Below are positions 35,167 to 43,631 of a stretch of 64,000 nucleotides of DNA, in pieces (position 1 is the first letter of the stretch; each line of letters starts with the position of its first letter). The stretch comes from Chitinophagales bacterium. GTDB taxonomy: Bacteria > Bacteroidota > Bacteroidia > Chitinophagales > Saprospiraceae. The notes beneath the pieces are model-generated. The model was given only the letters and a program-made list of their open reading frames with translations, did not search any database and was not told the origin of the DNA. The DNA is taken from the NCBI GenBank assembly GCA_013297745.1, contig JAAFIM010000002.1, positions 1-64,000 of the forward strand. The letters are read 5' to 3'. The position numbers were made by a program, and so were the translations under genes.

Positions 35167-36150
35167 TTATTTAAGTTTGAATTGAACGGGCAAGTTGTAC
35201 AAAACTTTTACGGGTTTGCCACGTTGGCGTCCAGGCGTCCATTTGGTTTGTAATTTAGCCATAGACTTAACCACACGCATAGACTCATCGCCACAATCGC
35301 CGCCTATATCTTTCACCAATTTGATGTCAGTAATAGAACCGTCCGTATCCACGACAAAAGAAACGAATACTTTGCCCTCTACACCCAACTCGCGAGCCAT
35401 AGGCGGATATTTGATTTGGGAATAAATGTACTCCATCAATTTGCCTTGAGCGCATTTTTCTTTATCTTTGTCTGTACCAGCCATATCTTCGCAACCGGGG
35501 AAACGAGGCATTTGTTCTACCACTTTGAAAATTTCAGCTGGAGGTGGAGCCTCCACTTTTTCTTCTACCTCTACAGGTTTAGACATTTCTTTGCTATCAT
35601 CGCTAAACTTGCCTGTATTATTATTGGCATCATAGAGTTTTGGCTCTTCTTCTTCTTTGGGTGGCGGGGTAATTTTTTCCTCAATTTCTATATCCACAAC
35701 TTTGGGCGGCACGGCTGCTGGTGGTGGCGGTGGTGGCGGTGGTGGTGGAGGCGGGGGCGATGGAGGTGTAGGTGGGGGTTCTATAGCTATATCTTCAGCT
35801 AGCACGATTTCTTGTTCTGCTGGTTTGACATACTTAGTGAAAGTTGTCCAATTGAGAACCAAAAACGTAACCACTAAAGCAGCTACAGAGCCTGCAAAAA
35901 AGAAAGAGCTGCGGTGTTGTTCCGTTTGCACCTCATCATATTTGCGTACCAGCGGCGATTGACTTTCTGGGCTTTCGTCATACTTGGTGGGCAATTGTTT
36001 GGCTTTATTATTCAGATAAGCTTTTACTGCCAGAGTAACTCCAGTAAGTATAGCTATTGTCAATAAAGTTCCGCCAATTACGCCTCCAGTGAAGATTTTC
36101 ACCCCTGCCAAATACAGCTGCCCTGTCATAAATAACTTTAGGCTAATCAT
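35167..36150 (-). CDS. tonB: TonB-family energy transducer with two membrane segments
   Basis: 327 residues. Unlike classical TonB it has two hydrophobic segments: residues ~20-45 (TGGVIGGTLLTIAILTGVTL) and ~82-100 (SSFFFAGSVAALVVTFLVL). A Pro-rich stretch with an unbroken run of 13 Pro follows near 132-144, then Glu/Lys-rich repeats. The C-terminal TonB domain starts near 225 (PRFPGCEDMAG, YPPMARELGVEGKVFVSFVV, LPVQFKLK). It would couple the proton-motive force to outer-membrane receptors such as that at 9.5-12 kb. ATG at 36150 is used; a start 21 bases later is possible. No exbBD genes lie beside it. Confidence 0.9.
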   Translation of the reverse strand: MISLKLFMTGQLYLAGVKIFTGGVIGGTLLTIAILTGVTLAVKAYLNNKAKQLPTKYDESPESQSPLVRKYDEVQTEQHRSSFFFAGSVAALVVTFLVLNWTTFTKYVKPAEQEIVLAEDIAIEPPPTPPSPPPPPPPPPPPPPAAVPPKVVDIEIEEKITPPPKEEEEPKLYDANNNTGKFSDDSKEMSKPVEVEEKVEAPPPAEIFKVVEQMPRFPGCEDMAGTDKDKEKCAQGKLMEYIYSQIKYPPMARELGVEGKVFVSFVVDTDGSITDIKLVKDIGGDCGDESMRVVKSMAKLQTKWTPGRQRGKPVKVLYNLPVQFKLK

Positions 36151-36204
36151 ACTGTTTTGTTAGTTTTGAGCGTGAGTAAATAAAAATGTAAAGATAAATT
36201 TGGT

Positions 36205-36600
36205 TTAAAAGCGTATAAATTTGTGTCGCAAAAGCCAAGCCCAAGCTACAATAGCTAAAACTGCACCTAAGCAATTGGCCAACATATCAGCATAATCAAA
36301 ACTGCGATAAGGCAAACTCGCTTGCACAAATTCTAAAAAAGCACCATACACACTCGCCAATATCACCATTAAAAGCCAAAACTTTGATTGATTGTTGGCA
36401 TTTATAGCTGCTGTAGATTTATGCGTTGCCCAACACAATAATAAGGTTAGCACAGCATAAAAAACTAAATGTCCTAATTTATCCCAAGACAAAAGTTTGA
36501 ATTTGGGCAAATGTGCTGGATTGTTGGTAGAAAGGGCGAAAATTAACCCTGCCCACAAAAACGAAGGCAAAAAGTATAAAAAACGCAATTTATTTGCCAA
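36205..36600 (-). CDS. VanZ-like membrane protein
   Basis: 131 residues with four membrane helices in the VanZ pattern: [15 protein letters not shown], the [17 protein letters not shown] block with DKxx[26 protein letters not shown] and a last helix. No ATG precedes the first helix, so the start is TTG at 36600, which overlaps the gcvH stop by 11 bases. Role unknown; VanZ itself gives low teicoplanin resistance in another phylum. The overlap with gcvH implies translational coupling. Confidence 0.85.
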   Translation of the reverse strand: MANKLRFLYFLPSFLWAGLIFALSTNNPAHLPKFKLLSWDKLGHLVFYAVLTLLLCWATHKSTAAINANNQSKFWLLMVILASVYGAFLEFVQASLPYRSFDYADMLANCLGAVLAIVAWAWLLRHKFIRF

Positions 36601-36970
36601 TTTTGGCGCGATAAGTGGCTGCGTCCATCAAGTCCTCTAGTTCGGCGGGATTGCTAAGTTTTATTTTTATCAACCAACCTTTCAAGTAAGGGTCAGAATT
36701 GAGCAACTCGGGTTCGCCGTCCAAGTCTTTATTCACTTCTAATACTTGACCAGATACGGGCATAAATAAATCGGCTACGGTTTTTACCGCTTCCACTGTG
36801 CCAAAAACTGCATCTTTGTCCAAGCTATCACCCAAGCTGCTGATGTCCACGTAAACGATGTCGCCCAATTCGCTTTGAGCAAAATCGGTAACACCTACTG
36901 TAGCGGTATCGCCTTCAACAGATATCCATTCGTGTTCTTGAGTATAACGTAATTCGCTAGGAAAATTCAT
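36590..36970 (-). CDS. gcvH: Glycine cleavage system H protein
   Basis: 126 residues, the normal length. It carries the aminomethyl group between P, T and L proteins on a lipoyl arm attached at Lys63 ([12 protein letters not shown]). Other family blocks are present: [30 protein letters not shown] and the C-terminal [16 protein letters not shown]. It needs LipA (at 1-859) for its cofactor. P, T and L proteins are not in the window. A TAATTTTG box lies upstream at 37008-37015. Confidence 0.97.
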   Translation of the reverse strand: MNFPSELRYTQEHEWISVEGDTATVGVTDFAQSELGDIVYVDISSLGDSLDKDAVFGTVEAVKTVADLFMPVSGQVLEVNKDLDGEPELLNSDPYLKGWLIKIKLSNPAELEDLMDAATYRAKIGK

Positions 36971-37285
36971 ATTTTTTTAATTTAAATGATTATTTAGAAA
37001 ACTGCGGCAAAATTAGCAATTATTTCTAAATGCGTATCTTTTTACTAAAAAAAATTATTTTTTTGGGAATTTGTAAGCTTAGATGCGAACAATTATTTTT
37101 TTGGTGGGTGGTTTTTGCTTTTTTGTCTAAAAAAATGATTTTTTTTCGTATTTTTTTCCATTCTTTCAACAAAATACTATATTTTTGCCCTTGATAGTAG
37201 TTTTTTTTATAAAATTTCTCTATTTTTATTTGCCTAAGCGACTACACAATTTTAAATATCTATCTTAAATTATTAAAATAAAAAT
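36971..37285. other. AT-rich intergenic region with divergent promoter boxes
   Basis: Between divergent gcvH and the 566-residue protein gene. TAATTTTG on the minus strand at 37008-37015 serves gcvH; TATTTTTG on the plus strand at 37180-37187 may serve the plus gene, leaving a leader of about 95 bases. The rest is made of long T and A runs, with no ORF or stable hairpin that I can see. Confidence 0.55.
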
Positions 37286-38986
37286 ATGTCTAATCAAAAT
37301 CCTCCCGTTAGCAGTACAGTCTCTGATTGGTCTTTATTGGCCAAAATCCAAACTTTTTTATACGCGGGTTTAATCATTATCATCGCGCCGCTTTATTTAT
37401 ATATGAGTTTGCCCGTTTTGCATTATTCATTTTGGAGTTTTGCGACGGGATTTTTCTTTGTGAGCGTATTTATAGCCACTTTGGAAATGGGCTTGCGGCG
37501 GCGGCAGTCGGGTTGGCTGCTGTATTCGGCGATTATTAGTAGCTTATTATCGGCTATTTATATCCTAATTATGTGGTTGGCTTCGTCGGAAATGGTCAGA
37601 ACTTCAGCGCACCGCAATTTAATCGGCGAAATCAAAGTGGGAGAGTCTTTTTCTAAGGATATTGCCCCCATTTCTCTCGACGATATTCGCATTGTTGACC
37701 AAGAAGTAGCGGATAGATTAGGGGATAAAGTGCTGGGGGAAAAGCCCGCGCTCGGTAGCCAATGCGAGGTGGGTACTTTCAACATACAAAAGGTCGGAAA
37801 TGGGCTGTTTTGGGTCGCTCCGCTATTGCATACGGGCTACTTCAAATGGTTGAGCAATAGAAGCGGAACGCCCGCTTATGTTATCGTTTCGGCTACTAAT
37901 GAGCGCGATGTGCGTATGGTTACGGAGATTAAAGGCCGCCCTATCAAAATTAAGTACCAACCTGCTGCTTTTTTGGGGGATAATTTACAACGACACTTAT
38001 ATTTTAGCGGTTTTGCTACTACGGGTTTGACCGATTACACGTTCGAAATTGATGACGAGGGCAATCCCTACTGGGTGGTTACGCTTTACACGAATAAAAT
38101 CGGCTTTGAAGGTGCTGATGCCTACGGTGTGGCGGTCGTAAATGCGGAAACGGGCGAGATAAAACAGTACGGTATTAACGATGCGCCCGCTTGGGTGGAT
38201 AGAATACAACCCAAAGAGTTTGTAAAACATCAACTAAATGCTTGGGGCAACTATGTGAACGGTTATTTCAACTTCTCTGGGGCGGAAAAATTGACCACCA
38301 CAGACGGAATTTCTTTGGTCTATGGCTCAGATAACCGCTCTTATTGGTACGCGGGGCTAACTTCTGTGGGTCGCGACCAAGGTACTGTAGGTTTTGTGTT
38401 GGTGGATACTCGCAATAAATCCGCTACTTGGTACAAACAAGCGGGCGCAACCGAAGACGCTGCCCAATTATCCGCGAAGGGTAAAGTGCAAGAAAAAGGT
38501 TATACGGCTTCATTCCCTATTCTTTATAATATAAACGGAGTGCCTACTTATGTAATGTCGCTCAAGGATAATGCTGGGTTGATAAAAATGATAGCTTTGG
38601 TTTCGGTGGAAGATTATTCTATCGTGGGTGTGGGCAATGATTTAAAATCTGCTGTGCGCGCTTACAAAGATGCTTACAACGGCAGCGGCAAAGATAGCGA
38701 TTTCAAACTAACCCCTACAGCACAAGGCTATAGCGTAGCGGGCAAATTATCGCGTATATCTGTAGATGTTAGCCAAGGCAATTCTTATTATTATATCTAT
38801 TTGGATAACGTGCCCAATAAAATTTTTATCGGTTCAACCTCAATTTCCAACGAATTACCAATCACTCAAGTGGGCGATTCTGTACTACTCAAGTACGACG
38901 ACAGCCGCACCGAAACTGTAGATTTGACCAGTTTTGACAATTTGGGGTTAAATCCCACAGTTACCAGCGAAATTCAGATTAAATAA
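37286..38986 (+). CDS. Large membrane protein of unknown function (PepSY-like exterior)
   Basis: 566 residues. Three N-terminal hydrophobic segments (residues ~20-42, 48-66, 78-100) anchor it. The remaining ~460 residues are soluble and probably outside the cytoplasmic membrane. They contain strand-helix repeats such as NPYWVVTLYTNKIG, YGVAVVNAETGEIKQYGI and TVGFVLVDTRNKSATWYKQ that resemble PepSY-type units. The sequence RTSAHRNLIGEIKVGESFS just after the membrane part is characteristic of a family I have seen but that has no assigned role. It stands alone between two promoters. Confidence 0.85.
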   Translation: MSNQNPPVSSTVSDWSLLAKIQTFLYAGLIIIIAPLYLYMSLPVLHYSFWSFATGFFFVSVFIATLEMGLRRRQSGWLLYSAIISSLLSAIYILIMWLASSEMVRTSAHRNLIGEIKVGESFSKDIAPISLDDIRIVDQEVADRLGDKVLGEKPALGSQCEVGTFNIQKVGNGLFWVAPLLHTGYFKWLSNRSGTPAYVIVSATNERDVRMVTEIKGRPIKIKYQPAAFLGDNLQRHLYFSGFATTGLTDYTFEIDDEGNPYWVVTLYTNKIGFEGADAYGVAVVNAETGEIKQYGINDAPAWVDRIQPKEFVKHQLNAWGNYVNGYFNFSGAEKLTTTDGISLVYGSDNRSYWYAGLTSVGRDQGTVGFVLVDTRNKSATWYKQAGATEDAAQLSAKGKVQEKGYTASFPILYNINGVPTYVMSLKDNAGLIKMIALVSVEDYSIVGVGNDLKSAVRAYKDAYNGSGKDSDFKLTPTAQGYSVAGKLSRISVDVSQGNSYYYIYLDNVPNKIFIGSTSISNELPITQVGDSVLLKYDDSRTETVDLTSFDNLGLNPTVTSEIQIK

Positions 38987-39024
38987 ATACAGTAGCGCAT
39001 ATTTACAACGCCAATTATCTCCAC

Positions 39025-39060
39025 AAGCAGCCTTTTACTTCGGTAAGGGTTGCTTTTTTT
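39025..39060 (+). terminator. Weak terminator before hutH
   Basis: AAGCAGCC...TTA / TAAGGGTTGCTT with mismatches, followed by seven T. Placed 40 bases after the membrane protein stop. Confidence 0.45.
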
Positions 39061-39083
39061 ATCCCTTTTTATACAAAAAATAC

Positions 39084-39091
39084 TACTTTTG
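39084..39091 (+). promoter_or_regulatory. -7 element of hutH
   Basis: TACTTTTG 19 bases before the ATG at 39110. It also argues against earlier starts. Confidence 0.55.
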
Positions 39092-39109
39092 CGCCCAAAT
39101 TTTATCAAT

Positions 39110-40615
39110 ATGCAAAATCATCATCCATCTAATCATCTGCTGACTTTGGCTCATCTCAACCTGTCCGAGCTAAAAAATATATTCCAACAAAACCAACCTT
39201 TGCAACTATCGCCTGAAGTCAATCAGGCTATACAAAAAAGTTATGATTATTTGCAACAGCGCATCGCCAACTCCGACGACTTAGTTTATGGGGTAAATAC
39301 GGGTTTTGGCTCTTTGTGCAACGTGCGGATTAGTCCCAGCGAGTTGGGCGAATTGCAGCATAATCTTATCCTTTCCCACGCTTGTGGCACGGGCGAATTG
39401 GTGGATAAATCTATAGCTAAGTTGATTATGTTGTTGAAAATCAAAAACTTATCTTTGGGTTATTCTGCTGTCCAGCCCGCTACGGCTAATTTATTATTGC
39501 GTTTATACAACGCCGATATTGTGCCTGTTATCTACCAACAGGGTTCTTTGGGCGCATCGGGCGACCTTGCTCCTTTGGCGCATTTATCGCTGCCTTTATT
39601 GGGAAAAGGGCGAGTTTATTATCAAAACCAAATTCAGGAAACTCCAGCCGTTTTTGAAAAAGAAAATATATCCGCTTTGCAGTTGCAGATGAAAGAGGGT
39701 TTGGCTTTATTGAATGGCACCCAATTTTGTTTGGCACACGGCATTTATGCGTTTTGGGAAGCTGCGCGCTTGTTGGAATTTGCTGATGTAGCTGCTGCTT
39801 TGTCTATAGATGCTTTTGGTTGTCGTTTGTCTCCTTTTCATCATTTGTTGCAACAAATACGCCCACACCAAGGGCAGATTAAAACCGCCCAAAATATACT
39901 CAATTATCTAAAAGATAGCCCTTTGCAACAAACCCCGCGCTTGGCTGTGCAAGACCCGTACTCGTTCCGTTGTGTGCCTCAAGTACACGGAGCGACCCGC
40001 GACGCTTTGGCTTACGCCGAAAAAGTGTTGGAAACAGAACTCAATTCGGTTACAGACAATCCCACCGTTTTTGCCGATGAGGAGGAAATTTTGTCTGGAG
40101 GCAATTTTCACGCCCAACCTTTGGCTTTGGTGTTGGATTTTATGGCTATAGCTTTGTCCGAGTTGGCAAATATATCCGAAAGGCGCATTTATCAACTTAT
40201 TGGCGGACAGCGCGAACTGCCCCCATTTTTGACCCAACAGGCTGGGCTTCATTCTGGAATGATGATTTTGCAATATACAGCCGCTTCTATTGTTAGCCAA
40301 AACAAACAATTATGCACGCCCGCTTCTGTGGATAGTATCGTATCTTGCGCGGGGCAAGAAGACCACGTGAGTATGGCAGCCAATGCAGGCACAAAATTGC
40401 AAAAAGTAATCGCCAACGTAGAGCGAGTTTTGGCTATAGAATGGTTGGTGGCCAATCAAGCCCTATCTTTGCGCAACGCCCCAACAGCCGATTTTATACA
40501 ACAATTGCACACCGAATTTAGAAAAATTGTACCAACATTACAAACTGACCGTGCTTTGTACGAAGATATAGAAAAATCAATCCAATTTGTGAAAAATATC
40601 CAGCTTATTCCCTAA
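39110..40615 (+). CDS. hutH: Histidine ammonia-lyase
   Basis: 501 residues from the ATG at 39110. It deaminates histidine to urocanate, the first step of histidine degradation; cytoplasmic. The self-forming MIO cofactor comes from Ala149-Ser150-Gly151 in GSLGASGDLAPLAHL. YGVNTGFG near the N-terminus, NGTQF and QDPYSFRCVPQVHGA are the other active-site blocks. hutU, hutI and hutF are not nearby, so the pathway genes are split. The stop overlaps the converging DUF3817 gene by 11 bases. Confidence 0.97.
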   Translation: MQNHHPSNHLLTLAHLNLSELKNIFQQNQPLQLSPEVNQAIQKSYDYLQQRIANSDDLVYGVNTGFGSLCNVRISPSELGELQHNLILSHACGTGELVDKSIAKLIMLLKIKNLSLGYSAVQPATANLLLRLYNADIVPVIYQQGSLGASGDLAPLAHLSLPLLGKGRVYYQNQIQETPAVFEKENISALQLQMKEGLALLNGTQFCLAHGIYAFWEAARLLEFADVAAALSIDAFGCRLSPFHHLLQQIRPHQGQIKTAQNILNYLKDSPLQQTPRLAVQDPYSFRCVPQVHGATRDALAYAEKVLETELNSVTDNPTVFADEEEILSGGNFHAQPLALVLDFMAIALSELANISERRIYQLIGGQRELPPFLTQQAGLHSGMMILQYTAASIVSQNKQLCTPASVDSIVSCAGQEDHVSMAANAGTKLQKVIANVERVLAIEWLVANQALSLRNAPTADFIQQLHTEFRKIVPTLQTDRALYEDIEKSIQFVKNIQLIP

Positions 40616-40901
40616 ACAGTTTTTTATCCGCCCAAAACGTACCAAAGGGGATTATAGCCGCCAACATAGCCAAAGCCATTTTCGACCAAGACCAATCTTT
40701 TTCTATTTTGAGTTGAAGCACCCAAAGCAAATATAGCAAAAATAATATACCGTGTATCATAGCGGTAACTTTGCCCAAAGCCACATAGCCAGCCCAATAT
40801 CTCAGCGGCATTGTGATAAATATCATCATCAGAAAAGAAACGCCTTCCAAAAAGGCTAAAATGCGCAAACGCCCCAATTGGGTGGTTAATAATGCCAACA
40901 T
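40605..40901 (-). CDS. DUF3817-like small membrane protein
   Basis: 98 residues from the ATG at 40901 (MLALLTTQLGRLRILAFLEG). Three membrane helices and the blocks GRLRILAFLEGVSFL, MPLRYWAG and HGILFLLYLLWVLQ fit DUF3817. The end is PFGTFWADKKLF. Possible earlier starts would lie in the inverted-repeat element at 40943-41131, which makes them unlikely. Function unknown; the family is widespread in aerobic bacteria. Confidence 0.85.
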   Translation of the reverse strand: MLALLTTQLGRLRILAFLEGVSFLMMIFITMPLRYWAGYVALGKVTAMIHGILFLLYLLWVLQLKIEKDWSWSKMALAMLAAIIPFGTFWADKKLFRE

Positions 40902-40942
40902 ATTCGTGGTGTTATAAATGTGTAAATGATTGTGATAAAATA

Positions 40943-41131
40943 GAAGTTGTTTAGTATTCAAAAAATACAAAAAATAGCTCACGGATTTGACGGATAAAAC
41001 GGGTTAACACCGATTTTTTTTATAAAACAATTCCAATTTTACGGATTTAAAACTAAAAAACGAAAAACAAATCTGTGCATATCTGTAAAATCCGTCAAAT
41101 CCGTGAGCTAACTTTAATACTAAACAACTTC
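40943..41131. mobile_element. MITE-like nested inverted-repeat element
   Basis: A 189-bp element with perfect 16-bp ends GAAGTTGTTTAGTATT / AATACTAAACAACTTC. Inside lies a second, perfect inverted repeat TAGCTCACGGATTTGACGGA (40975-40994) whose complement is at 41091-41110. It has no ORF of note. It is wedged between two small membrane protein genes. A 13-base end motif AGTTGTTTAGTAT recurs at 47405-47417. Target duplication is not obvious. Confidence 0.75.
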
Positions 41132-41147
41132 ATCGTTTGAAAATAGC

Positions 41148-41591
41148 TTACCAAAATTTGAATAAACCCCTAAACCAAGGCACAGCTGCTAAAATTAACA
41201 ATAAAGCGATACTAAATGATATAGCCACAAATTTAAACTTTTGTTGGTCTATTTCCGCCCGCTTGGCTAAAGAACTCCCCACTGACATAACCCACACAGC
41301 CGCTATCATCATCAAAATATGGAAAAAACCGAAAAACCAAACTTGATAGTCGCCCGTATCGCCCCCTTTCAAATAGGTTATGCTATAGGGGCTATAGGCT
41401 AAATAGAGGGTAAAACCTATCAAAAATTGACTGTGGCTCAATCCCGTCGCAGCCGACACGGTTATTCTATCCAATTTGTTGTATATGCGCTTGGTTAGCC
41501 AGCCTTGCCAAGCCAAACAAGTACTTATTACTAAAAATAACAGCAACAACCAGCGCAGCCAACTGTGTAGAAAGAGGAAAAAAGCGTACAT
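41148..41591 (-). CDS. Four-helix membrane protein
   Basis: 147 residues, four membrane helices: SWLRWLLLLFLVISTCLAW, a second containing GLSHSQFLIGFTLYLAYS, FGFFHILMMIAAVWVMSVG and ISFSIALLLILAAVPWF. Conserved His (HSWLRW, LSHSQ, FFHILM) recall small haem-binding membrane proteins, and Bacteroidota relatives are often labelled cytochrome b-like, but the evidence is thin. A TAATTTTG box lies upstream at 41639-41646 on the same strand. Confidence 0.8.
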   Translation of the reverse strand: MYAFFLFLHSWLRWLLLLFLVISTCLAWQGWLTKRIYNKLDRITVSAATGLSHSQFLIGFTLYLAYSPYSITYLKGGDTGDYQVWFFGFFHILMMIAAVWVMSVGSSLAKRAEIDQQKFKFVAISFSIALLLILAAVPWFRGLFKFW

Positions 41592-41638
41592 TTTTGTATT
41601 TTATTTAATTAGTTTTTGGTTAAAAATCAACGCGAGCG

Positions 41639-41646
41639 CAAAATTA
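41639..41646 (-). promoter_or_regulatory. -7 element of the four-helix membrane protein gene
   Basis: Minus strand TAATTTTG 48 bases before the ATG. Confidence 0.5.
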
Positions 41647-41701
41647 TACCAAAAAACTAACCCAGCAGCAAATTTAAAGTCAATAGTTTGTAAAAAAAAA
41701 T

Positions 41702-41709
41702 TACCTTTG
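41702..41709 (+). promoter_or_regulatory. -7 element of the mlaF-like gene
   Basis: TACCTTTG 22 bases before the ATG at 41732. Confidence 0.55.
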
Positions 41710-41731
41710 CGCGCTCAAAATTAGAATCCTT

Positions 41732-42505
41732 ATGATTAAAGTAGAAAATATAAAGAAAACTTTTGGCGAACAAGACGTTTTGAAGGGGATAAATACCGTT
41801 TTTGAACAGGGCAAAACCAACCTTATCATCGGCAAAAGTGGTGCGGGCAAAACCGTATTGCTCAAAATTTTGGTGGGATTGGTACAGCCTTCGAGCGGAG
41901 CGATTTGGTACGATAATGTCAATTTTACCAACTTAAACGTCAAACAGCGCAAAGAAATCCGCAACCAAATGGGGATGCTGTTTCAAGGTTCTGCCCTTTT
42001 TGATTCTATGACTGTGGAAGAAAACGTGCGCTTTCCTTTGGATATGTTCACCAATCTGACCCCAAAAGAAAAGTTGATGCGTGTCAATGAAACCCTAGAA
42101 CGGGTAGAACTCAAAGGCAGCAATCATAAATATCCCTCCGAAGTATCGGGCGGTATGCAAAAACGCGTGGGTATAGCCCGCGCCATAATCCTCAAACCCA
42201 AATATCTGTTTTGTGATGAACCCAATTCGGGCTTAGACCCTACCACTTCTATCAAAATAGATGAACTTATCCGCAATATCACCGTCGAAAATCAGATGAC
42301 TACAGTTATCAACACCCACGATATGAACTCTGTGATGGAAATTGGGGACAAAATCAACCTGCTTTATTTCGGCAACCTCGCTTGGGTGGGCAATTGCAAA
42401 GAGGTAATGAGCAGCAACAACGAAATTTTACAAGATTTTATCTTCGCTAGTCCCTTTTTGCAGCGTTTGCGCAAAGCGGCTATTGATAACGGGTTAAAAT
42501 CATAA
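41732..42505 (+). CDS. mlaF: MlaF-like ABC ATPase (lipid asymmetry transport)
   Basis: 257 residues. Walker A GKSGAGKTVLLK, Q-loop in MGMLFQGSALFDSMTVEENV, signature SGGMQKRVGIARA and Walker B YLFCDEPNSGLDP are intact. The MLFQGSALFDSMTV block is typical of the MlaF/Ttg2A branch that powers phospholipid movement between inner and outer membrane. The MlaE permease and MlaD genes are not adjacent; the permease would normally lie just upstream in Bacteroidota, but the gene there is on the other strand. truA follows by 15 bases. Confidence 0.9.
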   Translation: MIKVENIKKTFGEQDVLKGINTVFEQGKTNLIIGKSGAGKTVLLKILVGLVQPSSGAIWYDNVNFTNLNVKQRKEIRNQMGMLFQGSALFDSMTVEENVRFPLDMFTNLTPKEKLMRVNETLERVELKGSNHKYPSEVSGGMQKRVGIARAIILKPKYLFCDEPNSGLDPTTSIKIDELIRNITVENQMTTVINTHDMNSVMEIGDKINLLYFGNLAWVGNCKEVMSSNNEILQDFIFASPFLQRLRKAAIDNGLKS

Positions 42506-42520
42506 CTTTATAACTTTTAT

Positions 42521-43297
42521 ATGCGTTTTAAATTAGAGATTGAATACAACGGCACTAATTATAGCGGTTGGCAAATTCAAAAATACGAAAAAACTATCCA
42601 AGGCGAACTCCTCACTGTTGCCAAAAAATTATTTGAAACAGATGTGGTAGAAATTTATGGCTCAGGCCGTACCGATGCTGGTGTTCACGCTTTGTCGCAA
42701 ACAGCACATTTGGATGTAGAAACTCGCCTTCGCCCAGAGCAAATTTTATCCGAACTGAATAAGGAATTACCACACGATATTCACATTTTATCAGTATCGC
42801 CAGCCGAAGCCAAATTCCACGCTCGCCACGATGCGGAAATGCGTAGTTATATCTACCAAATTAGCAGCCGACGCTCTGCTTTTGGCAAAAAACATATTTG
42901 GTGGGTCAAAGAACCTCTAAATGTCAAAGCTATGTATGAAGCTGCCCAACAATTGGTCGGTTTTCACAACTTTGCTTCTTTTGCGGACAAAAATCCTTTG
43001 GAACAAGTTTCTACTACAGTCGAAATGCGCCACGTGGATATTTATGAAAAAGGTGATTTGATTATCATACGCGTGGTGGGTTCTCATTTTTTGTGGAAAA
43101 TGGTGCGCCGTATCGTAGGTTCGTTGGTAGAAGTAGGCAAAGGCAATTTGCAACCTGCTGACTTACAGCGTTTTACTAAAGAAGAAACTCGCGAACCAGC
43201 CCGTTTTACTGCCCCTTCTGCAGGCTTGTTTTTGGAGCGGGTATATTATAAAAATGACAAAGTCAATCGCAGCTTAGAACGTTTTTTAAATATCTAA
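42521..43297 (+). CDS. truA: tRNA pseudouridine(38-40) synthase
   Basis: 258 residues. It isomerises uridines 38-40 of the tRNA anticodon arm. The catalytic Asp52 is in GSGRTDAGVHAL. Other TruA blocks are FHARHDAEMRSYIYQI and VVGSHFLWKMVRRIVGSLVEVGKG. Length is standard. It is preceded by the mlaF-like gene with a 15-base gap and so probably shares its promoter. Confidence 0.97.
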   Translation: MRFKLEIEYNGTNYSGWQIQKYEKTIQGELLTVAKKLFETDVVEIYGSGRTDAGVHALSQTAHLDVETRLRPEQILSELNKELPHDIHILSVSPAEAKFHARHDAEMRSYIYQISSRRSAFGKKHIWWVKEPLNVKAMYEAAQQLVGFHNFASFADKNPLEQVSTTVEMRHVDIYEKGDLIIIRVVGSHFLWKMVRRIVGSLVEVGKGNLQPADLQRFTKEETREPARFTAPSAGLFLERVYYKNDKVNRSLERFLNI

Positions 43298-43631
43298 TTG
43301 TAGTGAGCTAATAAGTAAGTAGACAAAAATAAAGTAAATAATCGCGCGAAGCGCGTAACTGCACCAATCCGTTGAGTTTCTATACTGTCTGAAGTGAGAC
43401 GGAGCGCAGCGTTAGCAAGCGGAGCGAACAAGTTTATAGAACGGCGTAAGCCCTCCCCTGAAACAAGGCGTTTTTGGTACTTTTTGCGCCTGCAAAAAGT
43501 ACGAAGAAAAGAAATTTTTAGGCGTAAGCCGTTAAGAAAATTTCCAAAACCCAAGTTTTTACTGAAGCGTAAAAATTACTTCTATTTTGTTCAGTTACTT
43601 ATATGCTACATAAAGCCTATCGTTAAAAATA
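43298..43631. repeat. Intergenic region with repeat-like sequence
   Basis: 334 bases between truA and the methyltransferase gene. It holds a perfect 11-bp stem hairpin GTACTTTTTGC, loop GCCT, GCAAAAAGTAC (43477-43502), the decamer GGCGTAAGCC twice (43443-43452 and 43522-43531), GCGCGAAGCGCG (43343-43354) and GGAGCGCAGCG beside AAGCGGAGCGAA. These GC-richer words contrast with other intergenic sequence and look like a dispersed repeat. ORFs across it (43394-43639) are Arg/Lys-rich and unlikely to be real. Confidence 0.5.

Noticed and set aside
35416-35962. Two plus-strand ORFs rich in Trp/Arg or Gly opposite the tonB gene
   Set aside because: They are the complement of the proline-coding stretch of tonB; composition is fully explained by that gene.
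40901-40982. N-terminal extension of the DUF3817 protein
   Set aside because: The extra residues would be encoded by the inverted-repeat element and are unlike the family.
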